A stretch of 64,000 nt of DNA from Megaleporinus macrocephalus (GCA_021613375.1 CM038720.1:4487389-4551388), one strand, 5' to 3'. Shown: positions 11,012 to 23,715, counted from the stretch's first letter. The notes: generated by a model not told the origin, from the letters alone. Translations and numbers: made by a program.

Positions 11012-11110
11012 GAGTGAAAGAAGAAACAACTGAAAGTGTCCTTGAGCTAGACACCAAATCCCCAACTGCTCCCCAGGTACTGTGGATAGGACTGCCCACC
11101 ACTCTGGGAA
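11012..11110 (+). mobile_element. SINE body fragment
   Basis: GTGTCCTTGAGCTAGACACC, AACTGCTCCCCAGGTACTGT and GGATAGGACTGCCCACCACT are the part of the SINE body that normally lies between the tRNA-like head (as at 4006) and the CTGCCCCCTAG segment. The head is missing here. Confidence 0.65.
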
Positions 11111-11460
11111 AGTGCGCCAATCTGTTGGATGTGGTTGGTCCTTCTTGGTGCTATGCTGACGTTACCCTGGATACCGTGGCTCTTGATACATCACAAAGTC
11201 TTGCTGTCTTGGTCACAGATGCGCCAGCAAGACGTCCACCAACAATTTGTCCTCTTTTGAACTCTGGCACGTCCCATAATGTTGTGTTATTGGAATAATC
11301 TGAGAAACTGTGCTCTTACCTGCTAACTGAACTTCACACTCTGCTCTTACTGGTGCAATTAATGAAGACTGACCACCAGACTGGTCCAATTTAGCCATGA
11401 AACTATAACTATATAACTATATAATGACAGGTGTTTCAGTTTCATTGTCCAACCCCTGTG
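11111..11460. mobile_element. Interspersed repeat fragment ending in TTTCATTGTCCAACCCCTGT
   Basis: I recognise the sequence from CCAATCTGTTGGATGTGG through GTTTCAGTTTCATTGTCC as a repeat widespread in fish genomes and often seen in transcript UTRs. I cannot assign its class with confidence. The frame at 11014-11298 runs across the SINE/repeat junction and is not a gene. Confidence 0.55.
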
Positions 11461-12005
11461 GTTACAGAGCGAGTGTTTTGCGTTCGCGTTCGTCTGGTAA
11501 TGTAGCCCCGTATGTCTTTTGAGAATTATCCAGAGGAATTACAAGCCACGTCGGGCCGGCCCATCACTCCTGCCTGGCAGACGGCGAGAAATGAAGATGC
11601 ATCAGTTGACATTTTCACTCGGCTGCCTCACAAGCGGACGGCTTTGACAGACAAGCCGCTAAGCGTGTTCTATTGACCTCAAAATCATTGAATCCCTTTC
11701 AGAAGAATATGGTGACAGATTGTTGGGCAGTCCATTACAGAGAGAACACTCGATAGCTTGACATATTTGTATACGCTTTCTCGCTCGTCACCGACAGAAC
11801 TGTCTCAGGACTCATTGCCTCGACGCATCGCCAGCATTGTAATCTTAAGATACCTGTCAGGGCTGCCTCGCCTTTTTTTTTACTTATAAATAAGTCTGTG
11901 AAACCCGAATCGGGCCGAGAGAATAGAGGGAGCTTCTGTTCTTCAGCCCGGAGAAGAGAGCACATCGAGACCTGAGTGGTAATTAATTACACATATATAA
12001 CATAG
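11461..12005. other. CpG-containing unique island, possibly conserved non-coding
   Basis: Non-repetitive sequence of mixed composition with motif-like patches. No splice-flanked frame is visible. The end grades into the GA array. Confidence 0.3.
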
Positions 12006-12052
12006 AGGTGGATGGAAGAGAGAGAGGAGAGGAGATGGGAGAGAAAAGGACT

Positions 12053-12123
<71 letters not shown>

Positions 12124-12303
12124 GAAGGGGAAATCAGCAAGAAGAGAGGGAAGGAGGGAGGGAGGGAGAGAGAAAAACTAAAAAAGGGGGGTGAGAATAA
12201 AAGTAGGAGGAATAGGTTGGGGAAGAGAGAGAGAAGGGGGATTAGACAGAGCCGATGAAAGAGAGAGTGAGAGGATGACGGGGATGTGAGAGAAAGAGGT
12301 GAT

Positions 12304-12337
<34 letters not shown>

Positions 12338-12586
12338 ATAAATGGTGGATAAGAGAAAGAGAATAAAAGTTGGAAAAGAGAGAGAATGAAAGGGGAATGA
12401 GAGAGAAAGAGAGGAAAGTTATCGAGAAGAGAAGGAAGAAAGAGGGTGAGGAACATGGAGGAGAGACAGAGAGAGATGAAAGTAGGAGGAATAGGTTGGG
12501 GAAGAGAAAGAGAAGAGGGATTAGACAGAGCCGATGAGAGAGAGAGTGAGAGGGTGACAAGGATGTGAGAGAAAGAGGTGATGAGC

Positions 12587-12618
<32 letters not shown>

Positions 12619-13121
12619 ATAAATGGTGGATAAGAGAAAGAGAATAAAAGTTGGAAAAGAGAGAGAATGAAAGGGAAATGAGAGAGAAAGAGAGGAAAGT
12701 AGGGGAAATTATTGAGAAGAGAGGGAAGAAAGAGGGTGAGGAACATGGAGGAAAGACAGAGAGAGATGAAAGTAGGAGGAATAGACTGGGGAAGAGAGAG
12801 AGAAGGGGGATTAGACAGAGCCAGAGAGAGAGAGAGGATGACGGGGATGCGAGAGGAAGAGGTGATGAGAGAGAGGGAGAGAGAGAAAGAAAGAATAAAT
12901 GGTGGATAAGAGAGAGAGAATGAAAGGGAAATGAGAGAGAATGAGAGGAAAGTAGGGGAAATTATCGAGAAGAGAGGGAAGAAAGAGGGTGAGGAACATG
13001 GAGGAAAGACAGAGAGAAATGAAAGTAGGAGGAATAGATTGGGGAAGAGAGAGAGAAGGGGGATTAGACAGAGCCGATGAGAGAGAGACTGAGAGGGTGA
13101 CAGGGATGTGAAAGAAAGAGG

Positions 13122-13163
<42 letters not shown>

Positions 13164-13808
13164 ATAAATGGTGGATAAGAGAGAGAGAGTAAAAGTTGGA
13201 AAAGAGAGAGAATGAAAGGGGAATCAGAGAGAAAGAGAGGAAAGTTATCGAGAAGAGAAGAAAGAAAGAGGGTGAGGAACATGGAGGAAAGACAGAGAGA
13301 GATGAAAGTCGGAGGAATAGGTTGGGGAAGAGAGAGAGAAGAGGGATTAGACAGAGCCGATGAGAGAGAGAGTGAGAGAAGGACAGGGATGTGAGAGAAA
13401 GAGGTGATGAAAGAGAGAGAGAGAGAGAGAGAGAGAAAGAAAGAAAGAGAGAGAGAACAAATGGTGGATAAGAGAGAGATAGAGTAAAAGTTGGAAAAGA
13501 GAGAGAATGAAAGGGGAATGAAGACAGAGAGAGGTGAAAGTAGGAGGAATAGGTTGGGGAAGAGAAAGAGAAGAGGGATTAGACAGAACCGATGAGAGAG
13601 AGAGTGAGAGGGTGACAGTGATGTGAGAGAAAGAGGTGATAAGAGATAAAGAGAGAGAATAAATGGTGGAAAAAAGAGAGAGAATGAAAGGAAAATGAGA
13701 GAGAGAAAGAGAGAAAAGTAGGGGAAATTATTGAGAAGAGAGGAAAGAAAGAGGGTGAGGAACATGGAGGAAAGACAGAGAGAGATGAAAGTAGGAGGAA
13801 TAGACTGG

Positions 13809-13855
<47 letters not shown>
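12006..13855. repeat. GA-rich array with a roughly 230-290 bp higher-order unit
   Basis: Almost pure purine on the plus strand. Seven copies of a landmark (GGAGGAATAGGTTGGGG or close variants) start near 12206, 12485, 12775, 13028, 13311, 13543 and 13794, giving spacings of 279, 290, 253, 283, 232 and 251. Each unit also contains GATTAGACAGAGCC, GAATAAATGGTGGA and AACATGGAGGA, separated by (GA)n runs of variable length. Perfect GA runs occur at 12061-12118 and 13817-13853. The long minus-strand frames (LSLSLSL) are artefacts of the TC strand. Confidence 0.93.
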
Positions 13856-13856
<1 letters not shown>

Positions 13857-14630
13857 CTCTGCATACTACTCTGATACTGTTAGTACTTTTAACATTTACT
13901 AAATTCTTTTGTATGGGAGGGGGTGCCCAAACTTTCGACTGGTGGCGTATGTGCTGCTCTCTGTGTCTATACGTTCAGCTTGCAGTGAGATCCTGATTTT
14001 TATTTTTTTATTTTTTTGCTTAGCCAACAAAATGTTTCAAGTGCGGCATAAACTTCAGGCTCTCCACACAATAGAGAGCCAGGGGGGATAGAAGCGAGAG
14101 GGGGGTTGGGGGGTCGCCCAAGACGTCATCCATAATACAGGCCCCTCTGTTTTTATGCCTACACACAGAGAAGCTTCAGCCCAACAACAAAAAAAAGAGA
14201 GGATTCAACAGAGGTGCCGAGCTGCTGGTTCAATGTTTTCTTTAAATCAACAGGGACTCTTAAAAATTAATACGCTGCACAATCTCCGCCGCATTCCTCT
14301 CTCTGCTGTCGAGCCCAGAAGAGAACCGTATGTTCCTTTCGAGGAACCGGCTGTAATGTCAGGTAATTAAACTGCTTTATCTATAATTGACGGGTGGAGA
14401 GCAGAAAAAAAATAATAAAAAACATGAAAAAGTTTTGTTAAATTGGTCTTTTACTCGTCACCACGGCCTCGTAATACAATATCACCGGTCCAGGACTATC
14501 TCGGGGATCAGGAGGAGCAGGTACTTTCATGCAAATCTTTAAATTGGCTTATGGAGGACTACAAAATTGATCCCAAACCCCGAAACGGAGCCAGTGCCGG
14601 CTGTAATCCGTTCGCTAAGGCGATATGTTT
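13856..14630. other. Unique island, possibly conserved non-coding
   Basis: Starts with a fragment of the interspersed repeat GGTGCCCAAACTTTCGACTG at 13921. It then becomes non-repetitive, including AAAATTAATACGCTGC and GGTAATTAAACTGCTTTATC near 14265-14385, with homeodomain-type TAATTA cores. Small plus-strand frames (14155-14370, 14443-14697) have no recognisable domain. Confidence 0.3.
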
Positions 14631-14800
14631 GGTTTGTGTTCTGACTGTAATTCGGCTGCAGTTGATGAGACAGTCCTGTTCTTTTCCAGCCACTTGAAAT
14701 TCTACCGGTATGAACCGTTTAACTCGTGTGCTGCTGAATTAGTTTGGGAGTGTTAGCTTACATGGTCTTCTGTCTTTTACTTCTTGTTGATCTTATTTTG
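14631..14800 (+). repeat. Left direct repeat flanking the CCA-rich array
   Basis: GGTTTGTGTTCTGACTGTAA through TTCTTTTCCAGCCACTTGAA, TTCTACCGGTATGA and TGGTCTTCTGTCTTTTA recurs at 16954-17133 with scattered mismatches and short indels. The pair brackets the roughly 2-kb array. Confidence 0.85.
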
Positions 14801-14965
14801 CTGTCAGGAGGTGTGTTCTCTGTAGAGGAGAATTCAAGTGCTGTTGGAGCTGGACTGGTTTTATCTGGGGAGGTGTGTGTGGTTAATAGTTAATAATAAA
14901 ACTTAGAATTTAATCATTTCAGTTCAGTTTTAATCAACTTCACTGTATTTTAACAACAAATACTT

Positions 14966-16950
14966 CCCAACCACCCTTCTACCTTAATCAAACTCCCTAC
15001 CATCAAACTCAACCAACCACCCACCCTACCACCCTTCTACCTTAATCAAACTCCCTACCATCAAACTCAACCAACCACCCACCCAACCACCCTTCCACCT
15101 TAATCATACTCCCTACCATCAAACTCAACCAACCACCCACCCAACCACCCTTCTACCTTAATCAAACTCCCTACCATTGAACTCAACCAACCACCCACCC
15201 AACCACCCTTCTACCTTAATCAAACTCCCTACCATCAAACTCAACCAACCACCCACCCAACCACCCTTCCACCTTAATCAAACTCCCTACCATCAAACTC
15301 AACCAACCACCCACCCAACCACCCTTCTACCTTAATCATACTCCCTACCATCAAACTTAACCAACCACCCACCCAACCACCCTTCCACCTTAATCAAACT
15401 CCCTCCCATCAAACTCAACCAACCACCCACCCAACCACCCTTCTACCTTAATCAAACTCCCTACCATCAAACTCAACAAACCACCCACCCAACCAGCCTT
15501 CTACCTTAATCATACTCCCTACCATCAAACTCAACCAACCGCCCACCCAACCACCCTTCTACCTTAATTATACTCCCTACCATCAAACTCAACCAGCCAC
15601 CCACCCAACCACCCTTCCACCTTAATCAAACTCCCTACCATCAAACTCAACCAACCACCCACCCAACCACCCTTCCACCTTAATCAAACTCCCTACCATC
15701 AAACTCAACCAACCACCCACCCAACCACCCTTCTACCTTAATTATACTCCCTACCATCAAACTCAACCAACCGCCCACCCAACCACCCTTCTACCTTAAT
15801 CATACTCCCTACCATCAAACTCAACCAGCCACCCACCCAACCACCCTTCCACCTTAATCAAACTCCCTACCATCAAACTCAACCAACCACCCACCCAACC
15901 ACCCTTCTACCTTAATCATACTCCCTACCATCAAACTTAACCAACCACCCACCCAACCACCCTTCCACCTTAATCAAACTCCCTCCCATCCAACTCAACC
16001 AACCACCCACCCAACCACCCTTCTACCTTAATCATACTCCCTACCATCAAACTCAACCAACCACCCACCCAACCAGCCTTCCACCTTTATCAAACTCCCA
16101 ACCATCAAACTCAACCAACCACCCATCCACTTCAATCAACCTCCCACCCAACTACCTCAATCAACCGCCCACCCAACCAGCCTTCCACCTTTATCAAACT
16201 CCCTCCCATCGAACTCAACCAACCACCCACCCATCCACCTTAATCAACCATCCAGACACCCGCCCATCAACTTATCCACTAAATTGCACCTCAATCAACC
16301 ACCCACCCGACCACTTTAATCAACTGCCCACCCAACCACCTCAATAAACTGCCCACCCAACCACCTCAATAAACTGCCCACTCAACCACTCCCCCACCCA
16401 TCCACTTACCCATATAAAAATCAATCACCCACCCACCCATCTACCTCAATCAACCATCCAGACACCCACCCATCCAATTATCCACCCATCAACCCATCCA
16501 CCAAATTCCACCTCAGTCAACTGCCCATCCAACCACCTCAATCAACCAAGATCTGCTCACTCATCTATCCACTCACCCCTATAAAAATCAACCACCCACC
16601 CATCTACCTCAGTCAACCAGCCATCTACCCCAATCAACCACCCATCCACCCACCCATCCACCTACCCATCCACCTTAATCAACCATACATTCACCCACCC
16701 ATCCACCTCAATCAACCTCCCATCCACCCACCCATCCACCTCAGTCAACCACCCATCCACCTCAATCAACCTCCCATCCACCCACCCATCCACCTTAATC
16801 AACCACCCTTACAAATCAACCACCCACCTCATTCAACCACCTATCCACCCACTCATCCACCTTAATCAACTGCCAACCCACCTCAAATAAATCAATAAAC
16901 CAGTCACCCACCCAAATCAAGCACCCACACCCAAAACCCCAAACTCCATG
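14966..16950. repeat. 58-bp CCA-rich minisatellite grading into degenerate CCACCCA repeats
   Basis: From 14971 to about 16100 there are about 19 units of 58 bp (spacing measured at 14971 and 15029), each with CCACCCTTCTACCTTAATCA, AACTCCCTACCATCAAACTC and AACCAACCACCCACCC. From 16100 to 16950 the order degenerates into shorter CAACCACCCACCCATCCACC words. It is C-rich on the plus strand with almost no G. Confidence 0.92.
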
Positions 16951-16953
16951 TCT

Positions 16954-17133
16954 GGTTTGTGTTCTGACTGTAATTTAGCTGCAGTTCAGCTGGTGGTACA
17001 TTCCTGTTCTTTTCCAGCCACTTGAAATTCTGTACCGGTATGATTGGTTTCACTTCGCGTGCCGCTGAATTAGTTTGACAGCGTTAGCCTACGTGGTCTT
17101 CTGTCTTTTTTTTAGTTGTTGTTCCTATTTTGA
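16954..17133 (+). repeat. Right direct repeat flanking the CCA-rich array
   Basis: Second copy of the segment at 14631-14800. Differences include TTTAGCTGCAGTTCAGCTGG in place of TTCGGCTGCAGTTGATGAGA. The divergence is enough to show that the duplication is not recent. Confidence 0.85.
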
Positions 17134-17735
17134 CTTTTTAAAAGACGTGATTTTACAGCAGTGGTGCAAACAGCAGCGTTAGCACAATCCCATTCAGGCC
17201 CGGAGCCCGGAGCTGCGTTGTATCAGTGTTTGCAGTAGCAGCGCGCTGTTCATGGCGCTCACTGTTCTGAAAGAGGCTCGACATTGAAAGCCACCCTACA
17301 TAAATGCCTTTTTGCAGTTAATAGAATGAATCCAGTCCTTGGGCCTTCAGTGTCAACCTTCACAGTCAGGTAGGCAAATAAATAAATGCTTTTTTTTGCC
17401 TGACTACCTTGATGCCGTTTGTAAAGGGGGTGAGGCTTGAAAGTCTTCCTGTAATTCTCCAGAAACAGCCTCCGCACTAATGGTATGCCGTTATTGTGTT
17501 TGGATTATCACACGCCAATTTTCCGAGCTTGCTCTCTTGCATGTTTTCTTTACCTTCTGGTAATGAGCAGCTGGTTCACTGCAGCTACTTAAAAAACTCA
17601 TTAATTCAGTAACAACTACATAATGAGCAATATATTCATGTATAATATTATTCACTTTCATGAATGGACAATTAATCTATTGTCAATCTATCAAAAACAT
17701 GATTTGAATCCAGTATGAATCTGCCATGTCTGTCT
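17134..17735. other. Unique island, possibly conserved non-coding
   Basis: Non-repetitive. The stretch 17420-17620, with GTTTGGATTATCACACGCCA and AAAACTCATTAATTCAG, has the mixed, CpG-bearing composition typical of conserved elements. No supported coding frame. Confidence 0.3.
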
Positions 17736-19015
17736 TAACACATAAATCAACCAACCCCATCCAGCTTCCCATCCACCTCAATCAACCACTTATCCACCCA
17801 CCCATCCACCTCAGTCAAGAATACACCCACCCAACCAACCAACCAACCAATCCACCTTAATCAACCACTTATGCTCCCAGCCATCCACCTCAGTCAAGAA
17901 TACACCCACCCAACCAACCAACCAACCAATCCACCTTAATCAACCACTTATGCTCCCAGCCATCCACCTCAGTCAAGAATACACCCACCCAACCAACCAA
18001 CCAACCAACCAATCCACCTCAATCAACCACTTATGCTCCCTCCCATCCACCTCAGTCAAGAATACACCCACCCAACCAACCAACCAACCAATCCACCTCA
18101 ATGAACCGCTTATGCTCCCAGCCACCCATCTCAGTCAAGAACACAACCACCCAACCAACCACCCAACCAACCAACGAACCAACCAACCAATCCACCTTAA
18201 TCAACCACCCAGCCACCGATTTGAATCCTCACCCAAACACCCACCTACACAAATCTACCACCCACCCAGAACAACTACACACCCACCCACCCAACATCCA
18301 GCAACCCACCCAAACCAACCACCTACCCACTGACCTCAATCATCATCCTCTCAAATAAAGCACCTACCCACACTCCCTGTACCAACCAGCAAGCCTCCCA
18401 TCCAAGCTACCATATCAATCAACAACCCACCAACCCACAAACCTGAATCCACTCAACCATCCAATCAATTGCCCACCCATCAAAATCAATCAAAATAAAC
18501 CACCAGAATCAACCACCCACCTACCTGCCCAAATAGCGCCCCCAACCAAACCAAACCACCCACATACCCACTGACATCATAAAGCACTCGCCCAAACTGC
18601 CCATAGCAACCGACAACCCACCCACCCAAACTACCCATATCAACTGACAATCCACCCACCTATGGACCTGAATCAACAGACAATACCCCTACCCACCCAA
18701 ATCAACCACCTACCCTCTGACCTCAATCATCATCCTCTCAAATAAACCACCCACCCGACCATCCAATTAAAAAAACACCCATCAAAATAAACCACCAGAA
18801 TCAGCCACCCACCCACCCATCAAAATAAACCACCAAAATCAACCATTCACCCAATTAATCACCCCCACCAGAATCAACCACCCACCCATTAAAATAAACC
18901 ACCAAAATCAACCACCCACAGACCTGCTCAAATGGCCCCCTCCACCAACCCAAACACTCACCCAGCTGTACTAATCACCAGCTATCACATCCACCACCCA
19001 ATCACCCACCTGCTT
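17736..19015. repeat. CCA/CAACC-rich array with a 79-83 bp sub-array
   Basis: From about 17790 to 18130, units contain CTTATGCTCCC at 17868, 17947, 18030 and 18109 (spacings 79, 83 and 79), each followed by CCATCCACCTCAGTCAAGAA and a (CCAA)n run. From 18130 to 19015 the repeat is degenerate. It is clearly related to the 14.97-16.95 kb array although a unique island lies between. Plus-strand frames rich in N, Q, P and T here are artefacts. Confidence 0.85.
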
Positions 19016-19450
19016 ATACATACCGCATCTGTATGCTGGGTTGTTGAACTTTGATATTCATTTTCTCAAAGTTCACCTTGAAAAAAGTATGCAGTCGAGC
19101 ACAAAATAACGTTTCTGGCTAGACATGCCATCATGAATGCCTCTGAAGAATACTGCCTCTCACAGCCCAAGAACTCATTGTGTTTAACTGGCTAGCTGCC
19201 GTTATTCACCACAGAAATCCAGGATTTACTTATATCATGTCCAGGGCCTTTGGTTGATTTCAAGGACATATTGTGCAGACACATTCAGAGTATTTCAAAA
19301 GATTCTTGTAATGTAGCGTTTGTAGAGAATTGAGTTGCTGTGTGGAAAGAGATGTCCTAAGAGAGAGTCCTAAGAGTCTAAACTTTTATTACACACTTGT
19401 GGGACTTAAGAATAGCCTAGAAACACTCAAATCTTGCTGTCTAACATTGA
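19016..19450. other. Unique sequence, no gene seen
   Basis: Mixed-composition sequence between two arrays, with no repeat structure and no supported frame. Confidence 0.35.
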
Positions 19451-20470
19451 TATAGGCAACCCAGCCCACATGTCTTTGTGGACCTCACATGGCTTAGGGA
19501 TGGGCTGCCGGTTGGGTCTCCTTTAGGCAACCCAGTTGGGGTCCTCAAAGATTTGTCTATTGCCTCCATATGGGTCCTGTTTGGCCCACATTTGCCCATG
19601 TGGGTCAGTTATTCTGGCCCCACAGCCAAAACAGAGACAACTCATAAACAACTGCCAAGACCACAAACATAGCCTAAATGGGCGCCACAAGAGTGATACA
19701 TATTGGTGCCCACAAATATAGCTCAATTTGGCCCCACACTGGGTCCCACAACCAGCAATAGCCTAGTTAGGGTCCACAACTGTAGCCTAACTGGCTCACA
19801 TGACAGTGACCCCTGTTGCTTAATTGGGTGCCATAACTGTAACCCAGCTGGGCCCCCAGCAGTAGCCTAACTGGGGTCCACAACTGTAACCCAAATGGTG
19901 CCCACAAACTGACCCAAACAGGACCCATGACTGTAGCCCAAATTGGGGCCCTAAGTTAAAACCCACCTAGGGCCCAAAGTTATAACCCAACTGGGGCCCA
20001 TGTATTATCAATTCAGAGACCAATTCAAGCTCACATGAACCCTATACAGCCCAAATAAAACCTGATCTGGGCTGCAAGTTGGGCCCACGTGAACAATCAT
20101 CCACTGGCCCCACACTCAATATAGAAATAATTGTAACTCTGTTGAGACCACAAATGTAGCCCATTACTGTAACCCAGCTATCTGGGGTCCACAACAGTTG
20201 CCTAAGTTGGTCACATGACAGTCGCCTGTAGCTTAATTGGGTCCCATAACTGTAACCAAGCTGGGCCCCCAGCAGTAGCCTAACTGGTGTCCATGACTGT
20301 AACCTAAATGGTGCTCACAAACTGATCCACCCAGGACCTACGACTGTAGCCAAACTGGAGCCAAAAATTATAACCCAACTGGGGTCAATGTATCACCAAT
20401 CAAAAAGCCACTACAAGCCCAAGTGAAACCCATACAAACCAGTTAAGTCCCATACATGATCATGTTGGCT
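19451..20470. repeat. Degenerate GGCCCACAACTGTAGCC array with a roughly 390-420 bp higher-order copy
   Basis: Short words such as CCCACAACTGTAGCCTAACT recur irregularly. A higher-order duplication is visible: AGCTGGGCCCCCAGCAGTAG at about 19838 and 20259 (421 apart), and the ATGTATTATCAATTCAGAG region at about 20001 against ATGTATCACCAATCAAAAAG at about 20388. Small frames on both strands at 19478-19726 are artefacts. Confidence 0.75.
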
Positions 20471-22240
20471 GGGAAGGCATAAATATGGTAGTGAGTGATA
20501 AGCTGTGAAATCTGTCAGCAGGGTTGAAGAAAAGTGTTACCGAACCCTAAGACTGGGATCTAAAGGGTCTAAGGTCTTGAACATCTCCATTATAAGAACG
20601 TCTCTCTCAAGAACCTTCCTTCCAAAGCTTCTCTAGTGATAAAAGAGTGGTTCTTCCAGAGACCCTTCTTGGCAGAGACCTTTATGGAGTGATAGCGAAG
20701 TAGTTCTGAGGCCTACAAACCAAGAGGCATGTATCATAAGAGGCAGGGAAGTGGGAACAGGGGGCATTCGGCTTTGAACAGCCAGTCTTGAACTTTCCAG
20801 AAGAATGCAGCAAATAAGCAGGGAGCGCATTTAGCCTTTACTTGTATTGTCAGTCCAGCCACAGGCTATTCTGTTCACTGACACCATACGGGCCGCGCAA
20901 GCCGAAAGCGCGTTCCTCGCGAGCTCGCCAGGCCAATGAAAACATCATCAGAGGCCTGGTGATTACTGCTGTGGGCACATCATTGATCTCGCCCAGAGTT
21001 GGTCCATCCCCTGGCTGCTCTGAAATAATGGCCAAACTTTTACCCTGGGCTTTAATCGATAGCCCAGGAGAGCCTCGTCTAATGCGACTCGACCACGGTC
21101 CCGAACCCCCATTAACTTTTATCTGCGGCGAGTGGGTCACCTCGTGGAATTCAAACACCCTCATTGGCCCCACGAAAACGGGCCGGTCACGACCAAACGA
21201 GCTACAAATATAGAGCGATCGCGCGCGATTAGCGTTGCGCCAGATACACATAGATAAAGCCCCCCGGAAATCAAAAGAGCAGAGCGGGATCGGATGTATA
21301 ATTTATACTTTGTTTTGATTCGGGCCCCTTAAAACCACCATTCTTTAAATAATGCATGACTTTGCGTCTTTGTTAATAGGGTTTGCACTCAAAGTAATGT
21401 GCTTTCCTTCTTTCCTAGCGCTCCAGAATCCAGCCAGTGCTGGTTATTGTGCAGTATTGATTTCCCTAAAGCCCCCACAAGCCAGAAGACATTAGTCAGC
21501 GCTGGCCACCGGCCAACTGGTCTACATAACTAAGGGTCTGGCAAGTCGCATTGAGAGGTTGAAGGATATTTTTAATCTCGGATATATATGCGGGCCCGGC
21601 TAAATTGGATTATTTTCATAATTAAGAGGAATAGCTCAACCGGGAGATCGATAGGGTTGAAGACGTACAACCGTTTCCAATAAAGAGGAATCTGCATTTT
21701 AAATCACAATTAGACTCCGCAGCGCCGCGCCGGCCCTCTCCAGCCGCAATGATCTGCTGGTTGTTGCAGCTTTTAACTTAGGAACATGTCAACACGCATG
21801 TGAAGAGTAGTGAAGAGTGTTAATCCAGCGTGTTGGTGCGTATAGGCGTATAGGACGAGTCTTGGAGATGAGCTGATTGCCGGGAGTGGCTTACGGCTGC
21901 TGTGGCTTTACGAGTTAATGGCTCTCTGTGGCTATTTCAGTCTTGCCGTTGCGGATCGATGAGGCTTCGGTTCACTGCTGAGGTGAATAAACACACCTGA
22001 GTGGAAACCCTCAGTGTACTGCACCGTGGAAGCCTCCGAGTTGGGCTGCTGCTACCATGGCTCGATGGGAAAGACGGGCGAGGGCGGTCTTATCCGCAGC
22101 CTCTTTTGGTGCCGCCACATCCTTATTAACCCTGAAACCAAATCGAGTTCATTTACTCGGAGGGTGGATAGATGAAAGCAGTGCATGATTTTAAATCCAT
22201 TACATAAACACATTAAACATCAAAGCAAGGTTGCAACGAC
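20471..22240. other. Largest unique island (about 1.8 kb), possibly a conserved regulatory block
   Basis: Longest repeat-free stretch in the window. It is CpG-rich in 20880-21280 and contains homeodomain-type cores, including GGCTTTAATCGATAG near 21050, TTTTCATAATTAAGAGGAAT near 21612 and AATCACAATTAGACTCCG near 21702. Both strands are open across about 20842-21251, but neither frame has splice context or a recognisable domain. I read it as a candidate conserved non-coding block, which only alignment could establish. Confidence 0.35.
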
Positions 22241-22389
22241 ATCGCTGTTAAGTAACGGCTGTTGGCAAAATTCCATGGACTTCCATTTGGTTATAATGGA
22301 ACGTTGTGACAACGTACTGACAACATTACCTCTACATTGTCGCAACATTGTCAGATAACATTGATAGCTTTTCAACATTATGATTAAGT

Positions 22390-23715
22390 TTAGCTAAAGA
22401 CACCTCAAAACCAAATTCAGTTGCTATGATGTTGCTCTATGGTTACTATGCTACCCCATGTAGTTGCTAAATGGTTGCTATGGTATCTCAGGTGGTTGCT
22501 AAGGTTGCTGTGTTATATATGTTAGCCTAGATTGTTATTTGGGTGTTGCCAGGTGGTTGATATGTGCTAGGTGTATACTATATTATCCCAGGTGGTTGCA
22601 AGGATGTTGCCAGATGGCTGTTGTTTGAAAGGTGGTTGCCATGGCATCTCAGGTAGTTGCTAAAATGCCAGGTGGTTGCTGTGGTTTTTCAGATGGTTGC
22701 TAGGTTGTTGCATTGATATCTCAGGTGGTTGCTAGAATGTTTCTCTGTGGTTTCTACGATATCTCAGGTGGTTGCTATGGTGTTTCCATGTGTTTGCTGT
22801 TTGCTAGGTGGTTGCTATTTGCTATGGTATCTCAGGTGGTAGCTAGGGTGTAACTAGGTGGTTGATATTTGTTAGGTGGTTGCAGGGCTATCTCTGGTGA
22901 TTGCCAATGTGCGGCCACGCATTTGCTATGGTATCCCAGGTGGTTGCTAGGGTGTTGCCATGTGGATGCTATGATATCGCAGGTGTTAGCTAGGATACTA
23001 CTAGGTGGTTGCTATGATTTGCCCTATTTTTGCTAGGGTGTTTCCAGGTGTTTGCTATGTGCTAGGTGGTTGCTGTGGTTTCTAAGAAGGTTGCTCAAAC
23101 GTTACTGTGTGGATGCTGTGCTTTCCCAGGTGGTTGCTAGGGTATTACTCTGTGGGTGCTAAGGTGTACCAGGTGGTTGCTAAGATGTTGCTTCTTGGAT
23201 GCTGTGCTATCTCAAGTGGTAGCTAGGGTGTTGCTATTTGCTAGGTGATCGCTTTAGTATGCCATGTGGTTGATAGGGTGTTACTAGGTGGCTGCTATGG
23301 TATACCATGTGGTTGATAGGGTGTTACTAGGTGATATACCATGTGGTTGATAGGGTGTTATTAGGTGGTTGCTATGGTATGCCATGTGGTTGATAGGGTG
23401 TTACTAGGTGGATGCTATGGTATGCCATGTGGTTGATAGGGTGTTACTAGGTGGCTGCTATGGTTTGCCATGTGGTTGATAGGGTGTTACTAGGTGGTAT
23501 GCCATGTGGTTAATAGGGAGTTACTAGGTGGATGATATGGTGTGCCATGTGGTTGATAGGGTGTTATAAGGTGGTATGCCATATGGTTGATAGGGTGTTA
23601 CTAGGTGCCTGCTATGGTATGCCATGTGGTTGATAGGGTGTTACTAGGTGGTATGCCATGTGGTTGATAGGGTGTTACTAGGTGGCTGCTATGGTTTCCC
23701 AGCTGGTTGCAAGGT
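22390..23715. repeat. GGTTGCTA-family minisatellite with a 43-bp core unit
   Basis: The 5' two thirds is degenerate (words GGTTGCTATGGTATCTCAGG and TAGGGTGTTGCC). From about 23250 it becomes regular: GGTATGCCATGTGGTTGATA plus GGGTGTTACTAGGTGG plus ATGCTAT, 43 bp, with a common deletion variant lacking the last block. Confidence 0.9.

Noticed and set aside
10572..11298. Overlapping frames of 94-148 codons as genes
   Set aside because: They cross junctions between a fold-back fragment, an AT-rich repeat, a SINE fragment and another interspersed repeat.
11943..13864. Minus-strand frames of 267 and 266 codons (SLSLSL-rich) as membrane proteins
   Set aside because: Simple translation of the polypyrimidine strand of the GA array. 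The complementary strand gives equally long R/E-rich frames.
20842..21251. A coding exon in the large unique island (frames of 123 and 133 codons on opposite strands)
   Set aside because: Both strands are equally open, neither has acceptor and donor sites in a matching position, and neither translation is recognisable.
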